From assembly GCF_905171765.1 (NCBI RefSeq), contig NC_053398.1, positions 49,444,323 through 49,508,322 of the forward strand: a stretch of DNA of 64,000 nt, given 5' to 3'. This DNA comes from Bufo bufo (Eukaryota; Chordata; Amphibia; Anura; Bufonidae). How positions within the stretch are numbered: the first letter of the stretch is position 1; each line of letters begins with the position of its first letter. The notes beneath the pieces were generated by a model. That model searched no databases. It was not told where the DNA came from and saw only the letters and a program-made list of their open reading frames with translations. The translations under genes were made by a program, and so were the position numbers. This document shows positions 11,184-23,103 of this stretch, one piece after another.

Positions 11184-11658
11184 AGGGATTCTGTCACCTC
11201 GTTTTAGTTTATAGAGCTCGCCGTTAGCATGTCCGCAACATACCTGTCCCATAGTGCTGTGTCCTTTTATTGTGTTTAAAAAATGATTTTATAGATATGT
11301 AAATGACCCTGGTAAGGAGCCCAAGGGGCTGTACTAACCTTCTTGGAGCCCAGCCACGCCCCCCTGTGAAGGAGCCCAGCACCGCCTGTGTCCTCCGAAT
11401 CTCCTCCTTGCTCACAGTTAGATTGCTGTAATCTCGCGATGCGCGAGCTCCTTCACAGGGGGGCGTGGCTGGGCTCCAAGAAGGTTAGTACAGTCCTTTG
11501 GGCTCCTTACCAGGGTCATTTACATATCTATAAAATCATTTTTTAAACACAATAAATGGACACAGTGCTATGGGACAGGTATATTGCGGAAATGCTAGCG
11601 GCGATCTAGTCGTGCATGTCCGCAGCTCTATAAGCTAAAACGAGGTTACAGAATCTCT
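11184..11658. mobile_element. Palindromic MITE with TTAA target duplication
   Basis: TTAA flanks at 11180-11183 and 11659-11662. Termini are AGGGATTCTGTCACCTCG and the inverted CGAGGTTACAGAATCTCT. The element is nearly a full palindrome; the arms meet near 11400. Non-coding. Confidence 0.75.
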
Positions 11659-11662
11659 TTAA

Positions 11663-12517
11663 TGACCAGTCACTTTTTTGTGATTTAGCACACATGGTTC
11701 AAACACTTGTAACTTTTATATTTTTTTGGACAACCAAAATAACTTTTGCAGCTTTTTATTACATAACACAGGGCTTTTTAATATATGGGCTCAGGGTTGT
11801 GCACCCCTTTATACACATCAATACAATTTTAACATGTTTCTTGTTAGATGTGTCTAAAAGGGTTGTTCAGTGGGGACTAAGTTTTAGTAGAGAATTCAGA
11901 GTGGGTTAAAGGTTTGAAAGAATACTCAAATCACTAACTTCCAGCGTCCATTCCCATTCTGACATCTTCTAGGTGTTCTGTACATACATTGGAACAATTC
12001 CCTAGAGTATACTATGAACATGAGGTGTTGACAAAATGTAAACCGTCTATAAACTTTTTCTGGGGGAATACTGATGGACACTGCTGCTCACAACTACAGT
12101 TTTTTACTGAAGGAAATATTGTGCATTTTTATTGGTTCATGTTATTTTAGATGATGATCAAGCCAAATTAGGAGGCTATGAAATAGACAATCCTGGGGTA
12201 TTTTCTAGGTTTCCGGGGATTCTCCAATCTTCATTCTTGTTACGAAGAAACTCGGTGACAGAATGGCTGGGGAAGTCCTCTTTTTGTCATGCCACCACAC
12301 TCTTGACAATGGGAGTCAAAAGGTTAAACTCAGATCCTGGCCATTTGAGCAAGAGCTTAAGAAGTCATTAGACTGCTAAGCATCCACTCCATTGAGGTAT
12401 GGTACACCTATGCAGGATGTGTTCTACAGCACTGTAAAAACACAGCAAAGTAAGATAAGGCAGCTTAACCCCTATTTGACCTTAGAGGAATTTTGAATTT
12501 CTTTGGAAACCCCCCAG
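11663..12517. other. Non-coding, nothing recognised
   Basis: No convincing exon or repeat termini are seen. A splice-acceptor-like TTTTAG at about 12150 precedes a short open stretch, but nothing else supports an exon there. Confidence 0.35.
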
Positions 12518-12650
12518 GGACCCAGAGCAGGTGAGTATGCTCCCCTTTGCAGGTTTTGTCAAGCCCCCCCCCCCCCCCCCCCCCTCTTGGGCAAACCTGC
12601 AAAGGGGAGCATACTCACCTATTCCTACCTCTAGGTCCCTGCTCCTTTGC
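12518..12650. repeat. Inverted repeat around a poly-C tract
   Basis: GAGTATGCTCCCCTTTGCAG at about 12531-12551 is mirrored by CTGCAAAGGGGAGCATACTC at about 12598-12617. The loop holds a run of more than 20 C residues (about 12565-12586). It looks like a foldback MITE whose centre expanded. The sequence at 12660-12850 resembles half of the GATCAGCT-type MITE seen at 63346. Confidence 0.7.
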
Positions 12651-12989
12651 TCCCCAGCCTTGGCTGCCCCGTTTGCCAAAATACACAAAAAGATGTCCAA
12701 CCCCTTTACAGGGATTGTGCAGGCCATCAGTATCTAATTGGCCGACACCTGGCACCCCTTCAGATCAGCTTTTTGAAGAAAATGTGGTGCTCATTGCGAG
12801 CGATGCTTCCTATTCATTACATTGTGTTTTCTTCCCTGTAGTAGTGGCATAGGGTAATTGCAAGTACTTGCATGGAGCGAGTACTTGTAATTACACTGCA
12901 CTTCTATGATCAAGAAAAAGGCAAAAACGCCATGAGGTGGAGGCCAATTTTCCATCCCGACTCCAATCAGAAAAACTCCTTGGATCAAC

Positions 12990-14658
12990 GACCCTTCTTC
13001 AGAATTCTAGTAATTATAGGCTGAAATATTATGACACTCCAGAAATACATCCACTCTCTTGAAATCTTTTAGTGAATTCACCATCACCATCTCTTCCGGC
13101 AGAGAGTTCCATAGTAGCACTGCTCTTACAGTAAATAATCCTCTTCTATGTTTATGTAGAAACCTTCTTCCCTCTAGACGCAGAGGATGTCCCCTTGTCA
13201 CAGTCACGGGTATAAATAGATGATAGGAGAGATATCTGTACTGACCCCTGATATATTTACACATAGTTATTAGATCTCCCATTAGTCATCTTTTTTCTAA
13301 AGTGAATAACCCTAATCTTGATAATCTTTCAAGTTACTGTAGTCCATCCCTTCCAGTTATTACTGTAGTTGCTCCTCTGAACCCTCTCTGAACCCAGAAT
13401 TATACACAATACTCCATGTGTGGTCTGACTAGCGATTTGTAAAGTGGCAGGACTATGTTCTCATCACGTGCATCTATGCTCCTTTTGATGCACCCCATAA
13501 TCTTCTTGGCCTTGGCAGCAGCTACCGCACACTGGTTTCTACAGTTAAGTTTGCCGTCCACAAAAATTCCTTTTCCATGTCAGTGTTACCCAGTGTTTTA
13601 CCATTTAGTACAGTATGTACGGGTGATTTGCATTATTCCTTCCAGTGTGCATAATCTTACATTTGTCAATGTTAAACCTCATCTGCCACTTCTCTGCCCA
13701 AGTCTCCAATCTATCCAGATCCATCTGTAGCTGTTTATTGTCTTCTTCTGTGTTCATTTCTTTACACAGATTAGTGCAAAAATTAATATTTTACTGTGAA
13801 AGCCTTCTACAAGATCATTAATAAATATATTAAAGAGAATAGAGCCCAATACTGACAACTGAGGTACCGCACCAGTGACAGTGACCCAATCTGAGTATGT
13901 ACCGTTAGAAACCACCCTCTGTTTCCTATCACTGAGCCAGTTACTTACCCACATACAGACATTTTCTCCCAGTCCAAGCATTCTCATTTTATGCACTAAC
14001 CTTTTATGTGGCACAGTATCAAATACTTTGGAGAAGTCAAGATATTTTGGATCCATTGACTCACCCTGGTCAAGTCTTGAACTTACCTCCTCATAGAAAC
14101 TGAATAAATTGGTTTGACAGGACAATCCCTCATGAAGCCGTGTTGATACGGCGTTATTTGCTCTTTTTCATTCAGATATTCCAGAAAAGCATTTCTTAGA
14201 AAACCCGAAAACAGTTTACCCATGACAGATGTTAAATTTTCCGGCGTACAGTTTCCGGGCTCTGTTTTTGACGCCTTTTTAAATATAGCCACCGAATTGG
14301 CTAAGTGCCAATCCTGTAAAACACTTCCTGTCATTATAGAGTCCTTAAATATCAGAAATAAGGGTCTGTCTATTACATAACTCCCTTAATAAGACAGCCC
14401 ACTTTTAATGGGGAGTTTATTTTGATACTCTGCATTTCATCTGTTCAGTTCATTTTCCTTAGCTAATACAATGGAGAAAAAAATATTTAATAGCTTTGCT
14501 TTCTCCTCATCGCTTTGCAAGGGGCCAACAATTTAAGAGTTAAACTTTTTACCAACTGTATCATTGAAGGACATTTTAGGGATGTTTTACTCTCTTTGGC
14601 AATGAATCTCTCTGTCTCCAGCTTGGCTGCTTTTATCTGACTTTTACATATTCTATTT

Positions 14659-14698
<40 letters not shown>

Positions 14699-15240
14699 TT
14701 TCAGTGCTTTCTCACTACCTTCCCATTTTAGTGATTTAAATAATTTCTTTTTGTCATTCATTGCTGCCTTTACATTTCTATTTATCCACACTGGTGGCCT
14801 CTTAGCTGGTCAAATTGTGCTTTTTGGAAGTTTGCAATTTTTTTGCCTTCCATTAGAAACACTCTTTTGAATGACAATTGGAAGGTTATGATTTTATGGT
14901 CACTATTTCCCAGATGTCCCCCAACCTGCACATCTGTTGCTCTGTCAGGACTATTGGTTAGTACTAAGTCCAGTATGGCCGTCCCCCTAGTTGAGTCCTG
15001 AACCAGTTGGGAAAGGTAATTGTCTTTGATTATTGCCAAGAACCTGCTTCCTTTATGAGATCCACAGGTTTCAGTTTCCCAATTTACATCTGGATAGTTG
15101 AAGTCTCCCATAATAATGCCCTCATTATGATTTACCGCCTTATCTATTTTCCTTAGTAATAGATTTTCTGTGGGCTCTGTTATATTAGGTGGCTTATAAC
15201 AAACATATATTACATTCATATATACCCTGCACATGTAGAG
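12990..15240 (-). mobile_element. CR1/Jockey-type LINE, decayed, endonuclease to 3' end
   Basis: Read on the minus strand. About 15234-14782 encodes an APE-type endonuclease segment with IIMGDFNYPDVNWE, ILDLVLTN and a GNSDHKIITF catalytic block. About 14334-13754 encodes reverse transcriptase with YLDFSKVFDTVPHKRL and SVLGSILFNIFINDL. About 13282-13007 encodes the C-terminal tail with TRGHPLRLEGRRF and LWNSLPEE. These blocks are in order but separated by frameshifts and stops, so the element is inactive. Its 5' end is lost next to the Penelope insertion near 15288. Confidence 0.8.
14664..14694. repeat. (TA)n microsatellite
   Basis: About 15 TA repeats within the LINE remnant. Confidence 0.95.
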
Positions 15241-15970
15241 GCACTTAATATCGTATATACATTTAGTCGTAGACTACTGGTTGCCTACTCTTGACATGTG
15301 CATTTATGTAGTATTTTGTATTGATTTAAAATATAACTTTTATTATTTGTGATAATACTAAAATGAATTTTTTTCCCAATAATTATCTAACCTACTAGTT
15401 AAAACTCTCTCTGGACTTCGAGATGGTGCTTCCTTTTCTATTTATTTTTTGATTTTTATTTTTATACACTATAACTGCAGCAGTGGTGATTAATTAGCAG
15501 TTGCTATCGATTAATCAGCCTTTGTGGATGCAGGCTGCCTTATATTTCAATACTGTATTTATACCTTATCTTATAGTAATTAGGTGGTTATTACTGGTAT
15601 ATTTTGGCTCCAGCACTTGGATACTTTAGAGCCAGCCTGCTTGCTGCTCGTTGTCCAAGACTTGTGACTGTAGCCTATTTATTGCAACATTGTTGCCTGT
15701 AGTTGCCCAGTAACTTTTCCTATATAGCTGCTGCTATGCACACCACTGTCTGCTGGTAGTGCTCTTTCTGTAGTCTAACTGCTTTGATCGCTGACTATTT
15801 GTGACAGCCTGTCTCTGTTTAAACAGTCTATTGGCCCACTATTGCGGTTTGCTGCGTTTGCTTATAATGCTGTTGCCAGCGTGGTGCCATGGTGGGCTGT
15901 CACTAAGTTAGTCAGGCGCTGGGTCACTGATCTACTAGATGTCCAGAGTCTAAAATTCTAATTGCTGCCC

Positions 15971-16008
15971 CCCGACATGTTTCGCCATGTCTATGGCGTC
16001 TTCAGGGG
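15971..16008 (-). ncRNA. Small hammerhead ribozyme-like motif (left PLE copy)
   Basis: The same motif as at 22385-22422, on the opposite strand. Read on the minus strand: CCC, then CTGAAGA, a GCCAT/ATGGC stem, GAAAC, and a GTC cleavage triplet followed by GGG. Small hammerhead variants are known in Penelope-like elements. Self-cleavage is inferred from the core residues, not shown. Confidence 0.55.
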
Positions 16009-17160
16009 ATCGGGCAGTCTGCACGGAGTAATTGTGTGGCTCGGTTCTTTATAACCTCCCCTAGGGTGACGTGACATGTGCTCGGCCTATCACTGTCCTT
16101 GTAAGACTTCGCTTACTTGGTACCTGAATTCTGTGTGGCTAGTTGGATTCAGTTAGAACTGACGTGCGTCTTCTCGCGATAGTTGGTCAGTTTACGCGCA
16201 TGTCATTTGACTTAGAGTATTTTCAGTTTGTTGTTATTCTTCGGCCGATGATGCGCATGTCTTTATCCTGTATCGTCATGTAATTCCTTTTCATACCTCA
16301 CTGCTTCTTCATTCTTTTGCCATTGGTTGGCTAGTTTTCATGATTTGTTAGCGTTAGTATTACCATCTGAAGTTAGGTCTCTACTAAATGTGTATTAATT
16401 TTATATATACATCTAGGTGGTATTTATGATAGCTACTTATATCTGATGATTTATGAATGCTATATATTTATTTATTGGTTGTTCTAATTTTATAGTGATG
16501 CTTTGGTGCTTTGTGTGAACAATTGTATTTGAATTTATCAATTTACTTCTTTTATTACATTATAATTATATCCATGAGCTATCTACTTGTGACAGTTATA
16601 ATGGTGATGGTGTGCTTACATATTTGCCCTAATTAATTGACAATTATTTTATAGTTGATCTTTATTCTATAATATATTAATTTCATAGTACTTTTATACC
16701 TTTTGTGATTTTTAAAAATTATTTATTGTGATTTTGAATTTTTGTGTATATTTTTTATTTATTTATTTTTTAAAATATATTTTATTTTATTTTAAGTGTA
16801 TTTTTATTTTTTTAAGAGTTTTTATTTTTTTATTTTTATTTTATTTTTTTATTTTAAATTTTTAATTGGTATTTATTTTATTTTGGTGACTTTTTTATGT
16901 GGTGGAGACATGATTTGGAGTTCTATCTAACAATTATTTATTTCTTGATTTTACTCACAGATGGATACTTCACTTCGGATGGATTGGACAGTGAGGTAAT
17001 GATTTGATTTTTAATTTTTAATATATTTTAGATTTTTTATTATATGGATTGTGATTTGGGTAGGTATTGGCCACTACTCCATGGTTTAATAATAGTTAGA
17101 TACCTGATAATTCTCATATATTTATGATTTTTTAAGGGTGTGCATTTTTTCGTATATTAA

Positions 17161-18636
17161 TTACAGGAATGATGCATACGTGAAGCCTTCGTTTAAACCT
17201 TGAGGTGTGAGGCTTTTTAGTCTATAAATCCAGCGCGTTTCTTCCTGCTGTAGTTTTTTATCTATATCGCCCTGTCTCGGGCCTGATTTGATTTTTATTA
17301 TTCCCCATATTTTTAAGCTGTCACTTTTACCGCTATGTACTGCTTGTACGTGTCTGGATAGGGTGTTGTCCGTTTTTAGGTTGATGTCACTGAAGTGTTT
17401 TGATACCCTTCTTCTGAGTTGTTGTACTGTTTTTCCCACGTATATTTTGGGGCAACTGCATTGTATGGCGTAAACTACCCCTGTAGTCTTACAGTTTATA
17501 TACTGGGAAATTTTGTACTTCTTCTGATCTACCGGATTTTCAAATTCCTTACAAGCTAGCATCTTGCAGCAAAATTGGCAATCGCCACACGGATAAGATC
17601 CTTTTGTGGTTAGCCATGTGGTCTTTTCTGTGTGTTGATAGTTACACTGAAAGTGGCTGTGCACAAGCTGTTCTCTGAGGTTAGGTCCTCGTCGGTATGT
17701 AATGGAGGGGTATGGTGTAATCACCTGCTGTATGTCCTCATCCATTCTTAGAACATTCCAATATTTTTTTAAAATGTTACTGACTTCTTTATGTTCGATA
17801 TCGTAGGTGCCTATACAGCGCACTATTTTTTCAGTATTTTCCTTTTTGCGATCTTGTAATAAGTCACTACGTTTTACTTCTTTGGCCTTTCGATAGGCTT
17901 TATGTAGTACTTTTTTTGGGTATCCACGATCTAGAAATTTCTTATACAAAGTTTGACTTTCACGTTCAAACCCCTCCTCAGTGGAGCAATTCCTTCTTGC
18001 TCTAATGTACTGGCCAACTGGGATTCCTTTCTTTAATGGGATTGGGTGGTAACTGGACCAGTGGAGGAGGCTATTGCTTGACGTGGGTTTCCTATAAATT
18101 TCTGTTATTATGATTCCATCCTCTGAGAGGCTGAGAGCTATGTCAAGGAAATTTAGTCTGTTCTTGTGAATTTCACCTGTGAATTTGAGACCTATAGTGT
18201 TAATATTAAGAATCTTGACAAATTGGTGAAATTCTTCTTGCGTGCCTTCCCATAAAATTATCACGTCGTCGATATATCGACCGCAATACGTGATGTATTG
18301 AGTGAATAAACTGTGTGCTTCTGAAAAGACTATTTGTTCTTCCCACCACCCTAAAAAAGGGTTTGCGAAATTAGGTGCACATTTCGTGCCCATTGCGGTA
18401 CCGGTTGTCTGTAAATAAAAATCACCATCAAAAACAAAATAATTGTGAGTGAGTAGAAATTCTAGTAATGTAAGAACAAACTGGTTATGATCCTTGTATT
18501 GGATACCTCTTGCATCCAAATAGTATTTTACTGCTCTCAGGCCCTCAGAGTGCTGTATGCTGGTATATAGAGCCTCCACGTCTAAGCTTGCCAATGATGT
18601 TCCTTTTTCTACGTGTATATTTTCTAACTTTGTCAA
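17161..18636 (-). CDS. Penelope-like element polyprotein, RT core to GIY-YIG (5' truncated)
   Basis: A continuous 491-codon frame. Reverse transcriptase motifs appear in order: LDVEALYTSI (motif A region) near residue 20, TAMGTKCAPNFAN (motif B) near 80, and RYIDDVI, carrying the YxDD-type catalytic pair, near 117. A connector with cysteine pairs (CGDCQFCCKM) follows near 350. The C-terminus is a GIY-YIG nuclease: VVYAIQCSCPKIYVGKT near 390, then RRRVSKHF and the conserved end around WIYRLKSLTPQGLNEGF. The enzyme would prime and copy element RNA at nicked DNA. The N-terminal segment is missing: a frame change near 18636 and truncation at 18904 remove it. It is therefore a long but incomplete frame, probably not functional alone. 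No ATG is at the frame start. Confidence 0.8.
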   Translation of the reverse strand: MTKLENIHVEKGTSLASLDVEALYTSIQHSEGLRAVKYYLDARGIQYKDHNQFVLTLLEFLLTHNYFVFDGDFYLQTTGTAMGTKCAPNFANPFLGWWEEQIVFSEAHSLFTQYITYCGRYIDDVIILWEGTQEEFHQFVKILNINTIGLKFTGEIHKNRLNFLDIALSLSEDGIIITEIYRKPTSSNSLLHWSSYHPIPLKKGIPVGQYIRARRNCSTEEGFERESQTLYKKFLDRGYPKKVLHKAYRKAKEVKRSDLLQDRKKENTEKIVRCIGTYDIEHKEVSNILKKYWNVLRMDEDIQQVITPYPSITYRRGPNLREQLVHSHFQCNYQHTEKTTWLTTKGSYPCGDCQFCCKMLACKEFENPVDQKKYKISQYINCKTTGVVYAIQCSCPKIYVGKTVQQLRRRVSKHFSDINLKTDNTLSRHVQAVHSGKSDSLKIWGIIKIKSGPRQGDIDKKLQQEETRWIYRLKSLTPQGLNEGFTYASFL

Positions 18637-18907
18637 AACATCTTTTGTATCTTTCAGATATGATGTCAGACTGGGACAATGGAGCGATATCCACCCTCAT
18701 CGACATATCCACTGATTCCCTCACACAGACTTTCATTACCGGAGCCGATGGGTCGTCCCGGGACAGGATGTCGATTTTATGAATCTTCGGGATCGCATAA
18801 AATGTCGCATACGAACTGTGATTCGCGTTTGTACATTATTTTGAACTCTTCCTTTGTTATAAAAATTTTTCTCTTTAGCTAGTTGTAAGATACTCTTCAA
18901 TTGCTTC

Positions 18908-21224
18908 GAACAATATTATCCTAGATTCGGAACATCGAAAAACTAATACGCAGAAGGACTCTCTCATACTACCGGCACCATATTTTGATTGCTTCACGTG
19001 GGTCAAAGATATAAACCTTTTCGCAAGAAAAGTTAGCTTACATAAAGAGTTCAAAAATAAAGATAAGGACCCCCCATGAAATAATGAAACGGGAGCGTGA
19101 AGCAATCAAAATATTAGAAGATTTACAGCTAGAAAGCTCGGGACAAATTCAAGTACCACAACCTCCATTTTCAACTATGACCCCCCAGTCCAAATTCACA
19201 CCACCATTCACCAAATATAATAACATACAGACGTTTGTAGAGCTTGTGACTATAGAACTGCAAAAAATCAAAGCAAAGAAGTCACAAATAGGCAGCAATC
19301 TAACTAAAAAAGAAAAGACAGCACTACAGGCACTAATAAAAATAAAAATTTGGAATCAAACCATCGGACAAAGGGGGCAACATAGTACTAATGGAAAAAC
19401 AAGAGTATAAACGAATGTTTATGGACCTTTTACAAGATAAGTGGTACATATCCTTAAATTACAGAGCAACCCTACAATAAAATTTGTGCAGCAATTGAAG
19501 AGTATCTTACAACTAGCTAAAGAGAAAAATTTAATAACAAAGGAAGGTTCAAAATAATGTACAAACCGAATCCAGTTCTTGCGACATTTTATCGATCCCG
19601 AAGATACATAAAAATCGACATCTGTCCCGGGACGACCCATCGTCTCCGGTAATGAAAGTCTGTGTGAGGGAATCAGTGGATATGTCGATGAGGTGATATC
19701 CCCATTTGTCCCCAGTCTGACATCATATCTGAAAGATACAAAAGATGTTTTGACAAAGTTAGAAAATATACACGTAGAAAAAGGAACATCATTGGCAAGC
19801 TTAGACGTGGAGGCTCTATATACCAGCATACAGCACTCTGAGGGCCTGAGAGCAGTAAAATACTATTTGGATGCAAGAGGTATCCAATACAAGGATCATA
19901 ACCAGTTTGTTCTTACATTACTAGAATTTCTACTCACTCACAATTATTTTGTTTTTGATGGTGATTTTTATTTACAGACAACCGGTACCGCAATGGGCAC
20001 GAAATGTGCACCTAATTTCGCAAACCCTTTTTTAGGGTGGTGGGAAGAACAAATAGTCTTTTCAGAAGCACACAGTTTATTCACTCAATACATCACGTAT
20101 TGGGGTCGATATATCGACGACGTGATAATTTTATGGGAAGGCACGCAAGAAGAATTTCACCAATTTTCAAGATTCTTAATATTAAACACTATAGGTCTCA
20201 AATTCACAGGTGAAATTCACAAGAACAGACTAAATATCCTTGACATAGCTCTCAGCCTCTCAGAGGATGGAATCATAATAACAGAAATTTATAGAAACCC
20301 ACGTCAAGCAATAGCCTCCTCCACTGGTCCAGTTACCACCCAATCCCATTAAAGAAAGGAATCCAGTTTGCCAGTACATTAGAGCAAGAAGGAATTGCTC
20401 CACTGAGGAGGGGTTTGAACGTGAAAGTCAAACTTTGTATAAGAAATTTCTAGATCGTGGATACCCAAAAAAAGTACTACATAAAGCCTATCGAAAGGCC
20501 AAAGAAGTAAAACGTAGTGACTTATTACAAGATCGCAAAAAGGAAAATACTGAAAAAATAGTGCGCTGTATAGGCACCTACGATATCAAACATAAAGAAG
20601 TCAGTAACATTTTAAAAAAATATTGGAATGTTCTAAGAATGGATGAGGACATACAGCAGGTGATTACACCATACCCTCCATTACATACCGACGAGGACCT
20701 AACCTCAGAGAACAGCTTGTGCACAGCCACTTTCAGTGTAACTATCAACACACAGAAAAGACCACATGGCTAACCACAAAAGGATCTTATCCGTGTGGCG
20801 ATTGCCAATTTTGCTGCAAGATGCTAGCTTGTAAGGAATTTGAAAATCCGGTTGATCAGAAGAAGTACAAAATTTCCCAGTATATAAACTGTAAGACTAC
20901 AGGGGTAGTTTACGCCATACAATGCAGTTGCCCCAAAATATACGTGGGAAAAACAGTACAACAACTCAGAAGAAGGGTATCAAAACACTTCAGTGACATC
21001 AACCTAAAAACGGACAACACCCTATCCAGACACGTACAAGCAGTACATAGCGGTTAAAGTGACAGCTTAAAAATATGGGGGAATAATAAAAATCAAATCA
21101 GGCCCGAGACAGGGCGATATAGATAAAAAACTACAGCAGGAAGAAACGCGCTGGATTTATAGACTAAAAAGCCTCACACCTCAAGGTTTAAACGAAGGCT
21201 TCACGTATGCATCATTCCTGTAAT
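18908..21224 (+). pseudogene. Penelope-like polyprotein, right copy, frameshifted
   Basis: The coding sequence spans N-terminal PLE region, RT and GIY-YIG in order but is broken by stops and indels. The N-terminal part changes frame several times before 19690. An open RT stretch runs 19693-20352 and includes RYIDDVI. Comparison with the left copy places a small deletion near 20167 (compensated locally) and another break near 20300-20430. Further stretches are open at 20435-20773 and 20719-21057, the latter with VVYAIQCSCPKIYVGKT, and an early stop follows near 21055. It cannot make a full-length protein. Confidence 0.8.
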
Positions 21225-22384
21225 TAATATACGAAAAAATGCACACCCTTAAAAAATCATAAATATATGAGAATTATCAGGTATCTAACTATTATTAAAA
21301 CCATGGAGTAGTGGCCAATACCTACCCAAATCACAATGCATATAATAAAAAATCTAAAATATATTAAAAATTAAAAATTAAAAATCAAATCATTACCTCA
21401 CTGTCCAATCCATCCGAAGTGAAGTATCCATCTGTGAGTAAAATCAAGAAATAAATAATTGTTAGATAGAACTCCAAATCATGTCTCCACCACATAAAAA
21501 AGTCACCAAAATAAAATAAATACCAATTAAAAATTTAAAATAAAAAAATAAAATAAAAATAAAAAATAAAAACTCTTAAAAAAATAAAAATACACTTAAA
21601 ATAAAATAAAATATATTTTAAAAAATAAATAAATAAAAAATATACACAAAAAATTCAAATCACAATAAATAATTTTTAAAAATCACAAAAGGTATAAAAG
21701 TACTATGAAATTAATATATATAGAAATAAAGATCAACTATAAAATAATTGTCAATTAATTAGGGCAAATATGTAAGCACACCATCACCATTATAACTGTC
21801 ACAAGTAGATAGCTCATGGATATAATTATAATGTAATAAAAGAAGTAAATTGATAAATTCAAATACAATTGTTCACACAAAGCACCAAAGCATCACTATA
21901 AAATTAGAACAACCAATAAATAAATATATAGCATTCCATAAATCATCAGATATAAGTAGCTATCATAAATACCACCTAGATGTATATATAAAATTAATAC
22001 ACATTTAGTAGAGACCTAACTTCAGATGGTAATACTAACGCTAACAAATCATGAAAACTAGCCAACCAATGGCAAAAGAATGAAGAAGCAGTGAGGTATG
22101 AAAAGGAATTACATGACGATACAGGATAAAGGACATGCGCATCATCGGCCGAAGAATAACAACAAACTGAAAATACTCTAAGTCAAATGACATGCGCGTA
22201 AACTGACCAACTATCGCGAGAAGACGCACGTCAGTTCTAACTGAATCCAACTAGCCACACAGAATTCAGGTACCAAGTAAGCGAAGTCTTACAAGGACAG
22301 TGATAGGCCGAGCACATGTCACGTCACCCTAGGGGAGGTTATAAAGAACCGAGCCACACAATTACTCCGTGCAGACTGCCCGAT

Positions 22385-22422
22385 CCCCTGAAGACGCCAT
22401 AGACATGGCGAAACATGTCGGG
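22385..22422 (+). ncRNA. Small hammerhead ribozyme-like motif (right PLE copy)
   Basis: Layout: CCC (22385-22387) for stem I; CTGAAGA (22388-22394), fitting the CUGANGA core; one extra C; a five-pair stem II GCCAT/ATGGC (22396-22400 with 22405-22409); GAAA (22410-22413); a very short stem III, AC/GT around AT; GTC ending at 22419 as the cleavage triplet; then GGG closing stem I. Minimal hammerheads of this kind are associated with Penelope-like retrotransposons and may act as dimers. The bulged C next to stem II is unusual. Confidence 0.55.
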
Positions 22423-23103
22423 GGGCAGCAATTAGAATTTTAGACTCTGGACATCTAGTAGATCAGTGACCCAGCGCCTGACTAACTTAGTGACAGCCCA
22501 CCATGGCACCACGCTGGCAACAGCATTATAAGCAAACGCAGCAAACCGCAATAGTGGGCCAATAGACTGTTTAAACAGAGACAGGCTGTCACAATAGTCA
22601 GCGATCAAAGCAGTTAGACTACAGAAAGAGCACTACCAGCAGACAGTGGTGTGCATAGCAGCAGCTAAATAGGAAAAGTTACCTGGGCAACTACAGGCAA
22701 CAATGTTGCAATAAATAGGCTACAGTCACAAGTCTTGGACAACGAGCAGCAAGCAGGCTGGCTCTAAAGTATCCAAGTGCTGGAGCCAAAATATACCAGT
22801 AATAACCACCAAAATACTATAAGATAAGGTATAAATACAGTATTGAAATATAAGGCAGCCTGCATCCACAAAGGCTGATTAATCGATAGCAACTGCTAAT
22901 TAATCACCACTGCTGCAGATATAGTGTATAAAATCAAAATCAAAAATAAATAGAAAAGGAAGCACCATCTCGAAGTCCAGAGAGAGTTTTAACTAGTAGG
23001 TTAGATAATTATTGGGAAAAAAATTCATTTTAGTATTATCACAAATAATAAAAGTTATATTTTAAATCAATACAAAATACTACATAAATGCACATGTCAA
23101 GAG

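Larger units (their letters stand above)
15288..18904 (-). mobile_element. Penelope-like element, left copy of an inverted pair
   Basis: This 3617-bp block is the reverse complement of 19491-23103, with few differences by eye. On the minus strand it starts abruptly at 18904 within the protein-coding region (5' truncated), carries the RT and GIY-YIG coding frame (18636-17161), a long AT-rich 3' region (17160-15288) and a hammerhead-ribozyme-like motif (16008-15971). Both arms end at the same outer sequence, CTCTTGACATGTGC. The two copies face each other head to head. Confidence 0.85.
18905..23103 (+). mobile_element. Penelope-like element, right copy of the inverted pair
   Basis: The + strand copy. 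It shares 19491-23103 with the left copy as an inverted repeat and extends about 585 bp further 5' (18905-19490). That extension encodes N-terminal PLE protein, for example WVKDINLFARKVSLHKEF and SDKGGNIVLMEKQEY. The coding region is followed by a poorly conserved AT-rich 3' region (21225-22370) and a hammerhead-like motif at 22385-22422. The right end at 23103 matches the left copy's outer end. The left copy is the more truncated of the two. Confidence 0.85.

Noticed and set aside
12132..12371. Possible host exon after a TTTTAG acceptor
   Set aside because: No recognisable protein family, no convincing donor and no partner exon; compatible with chance.
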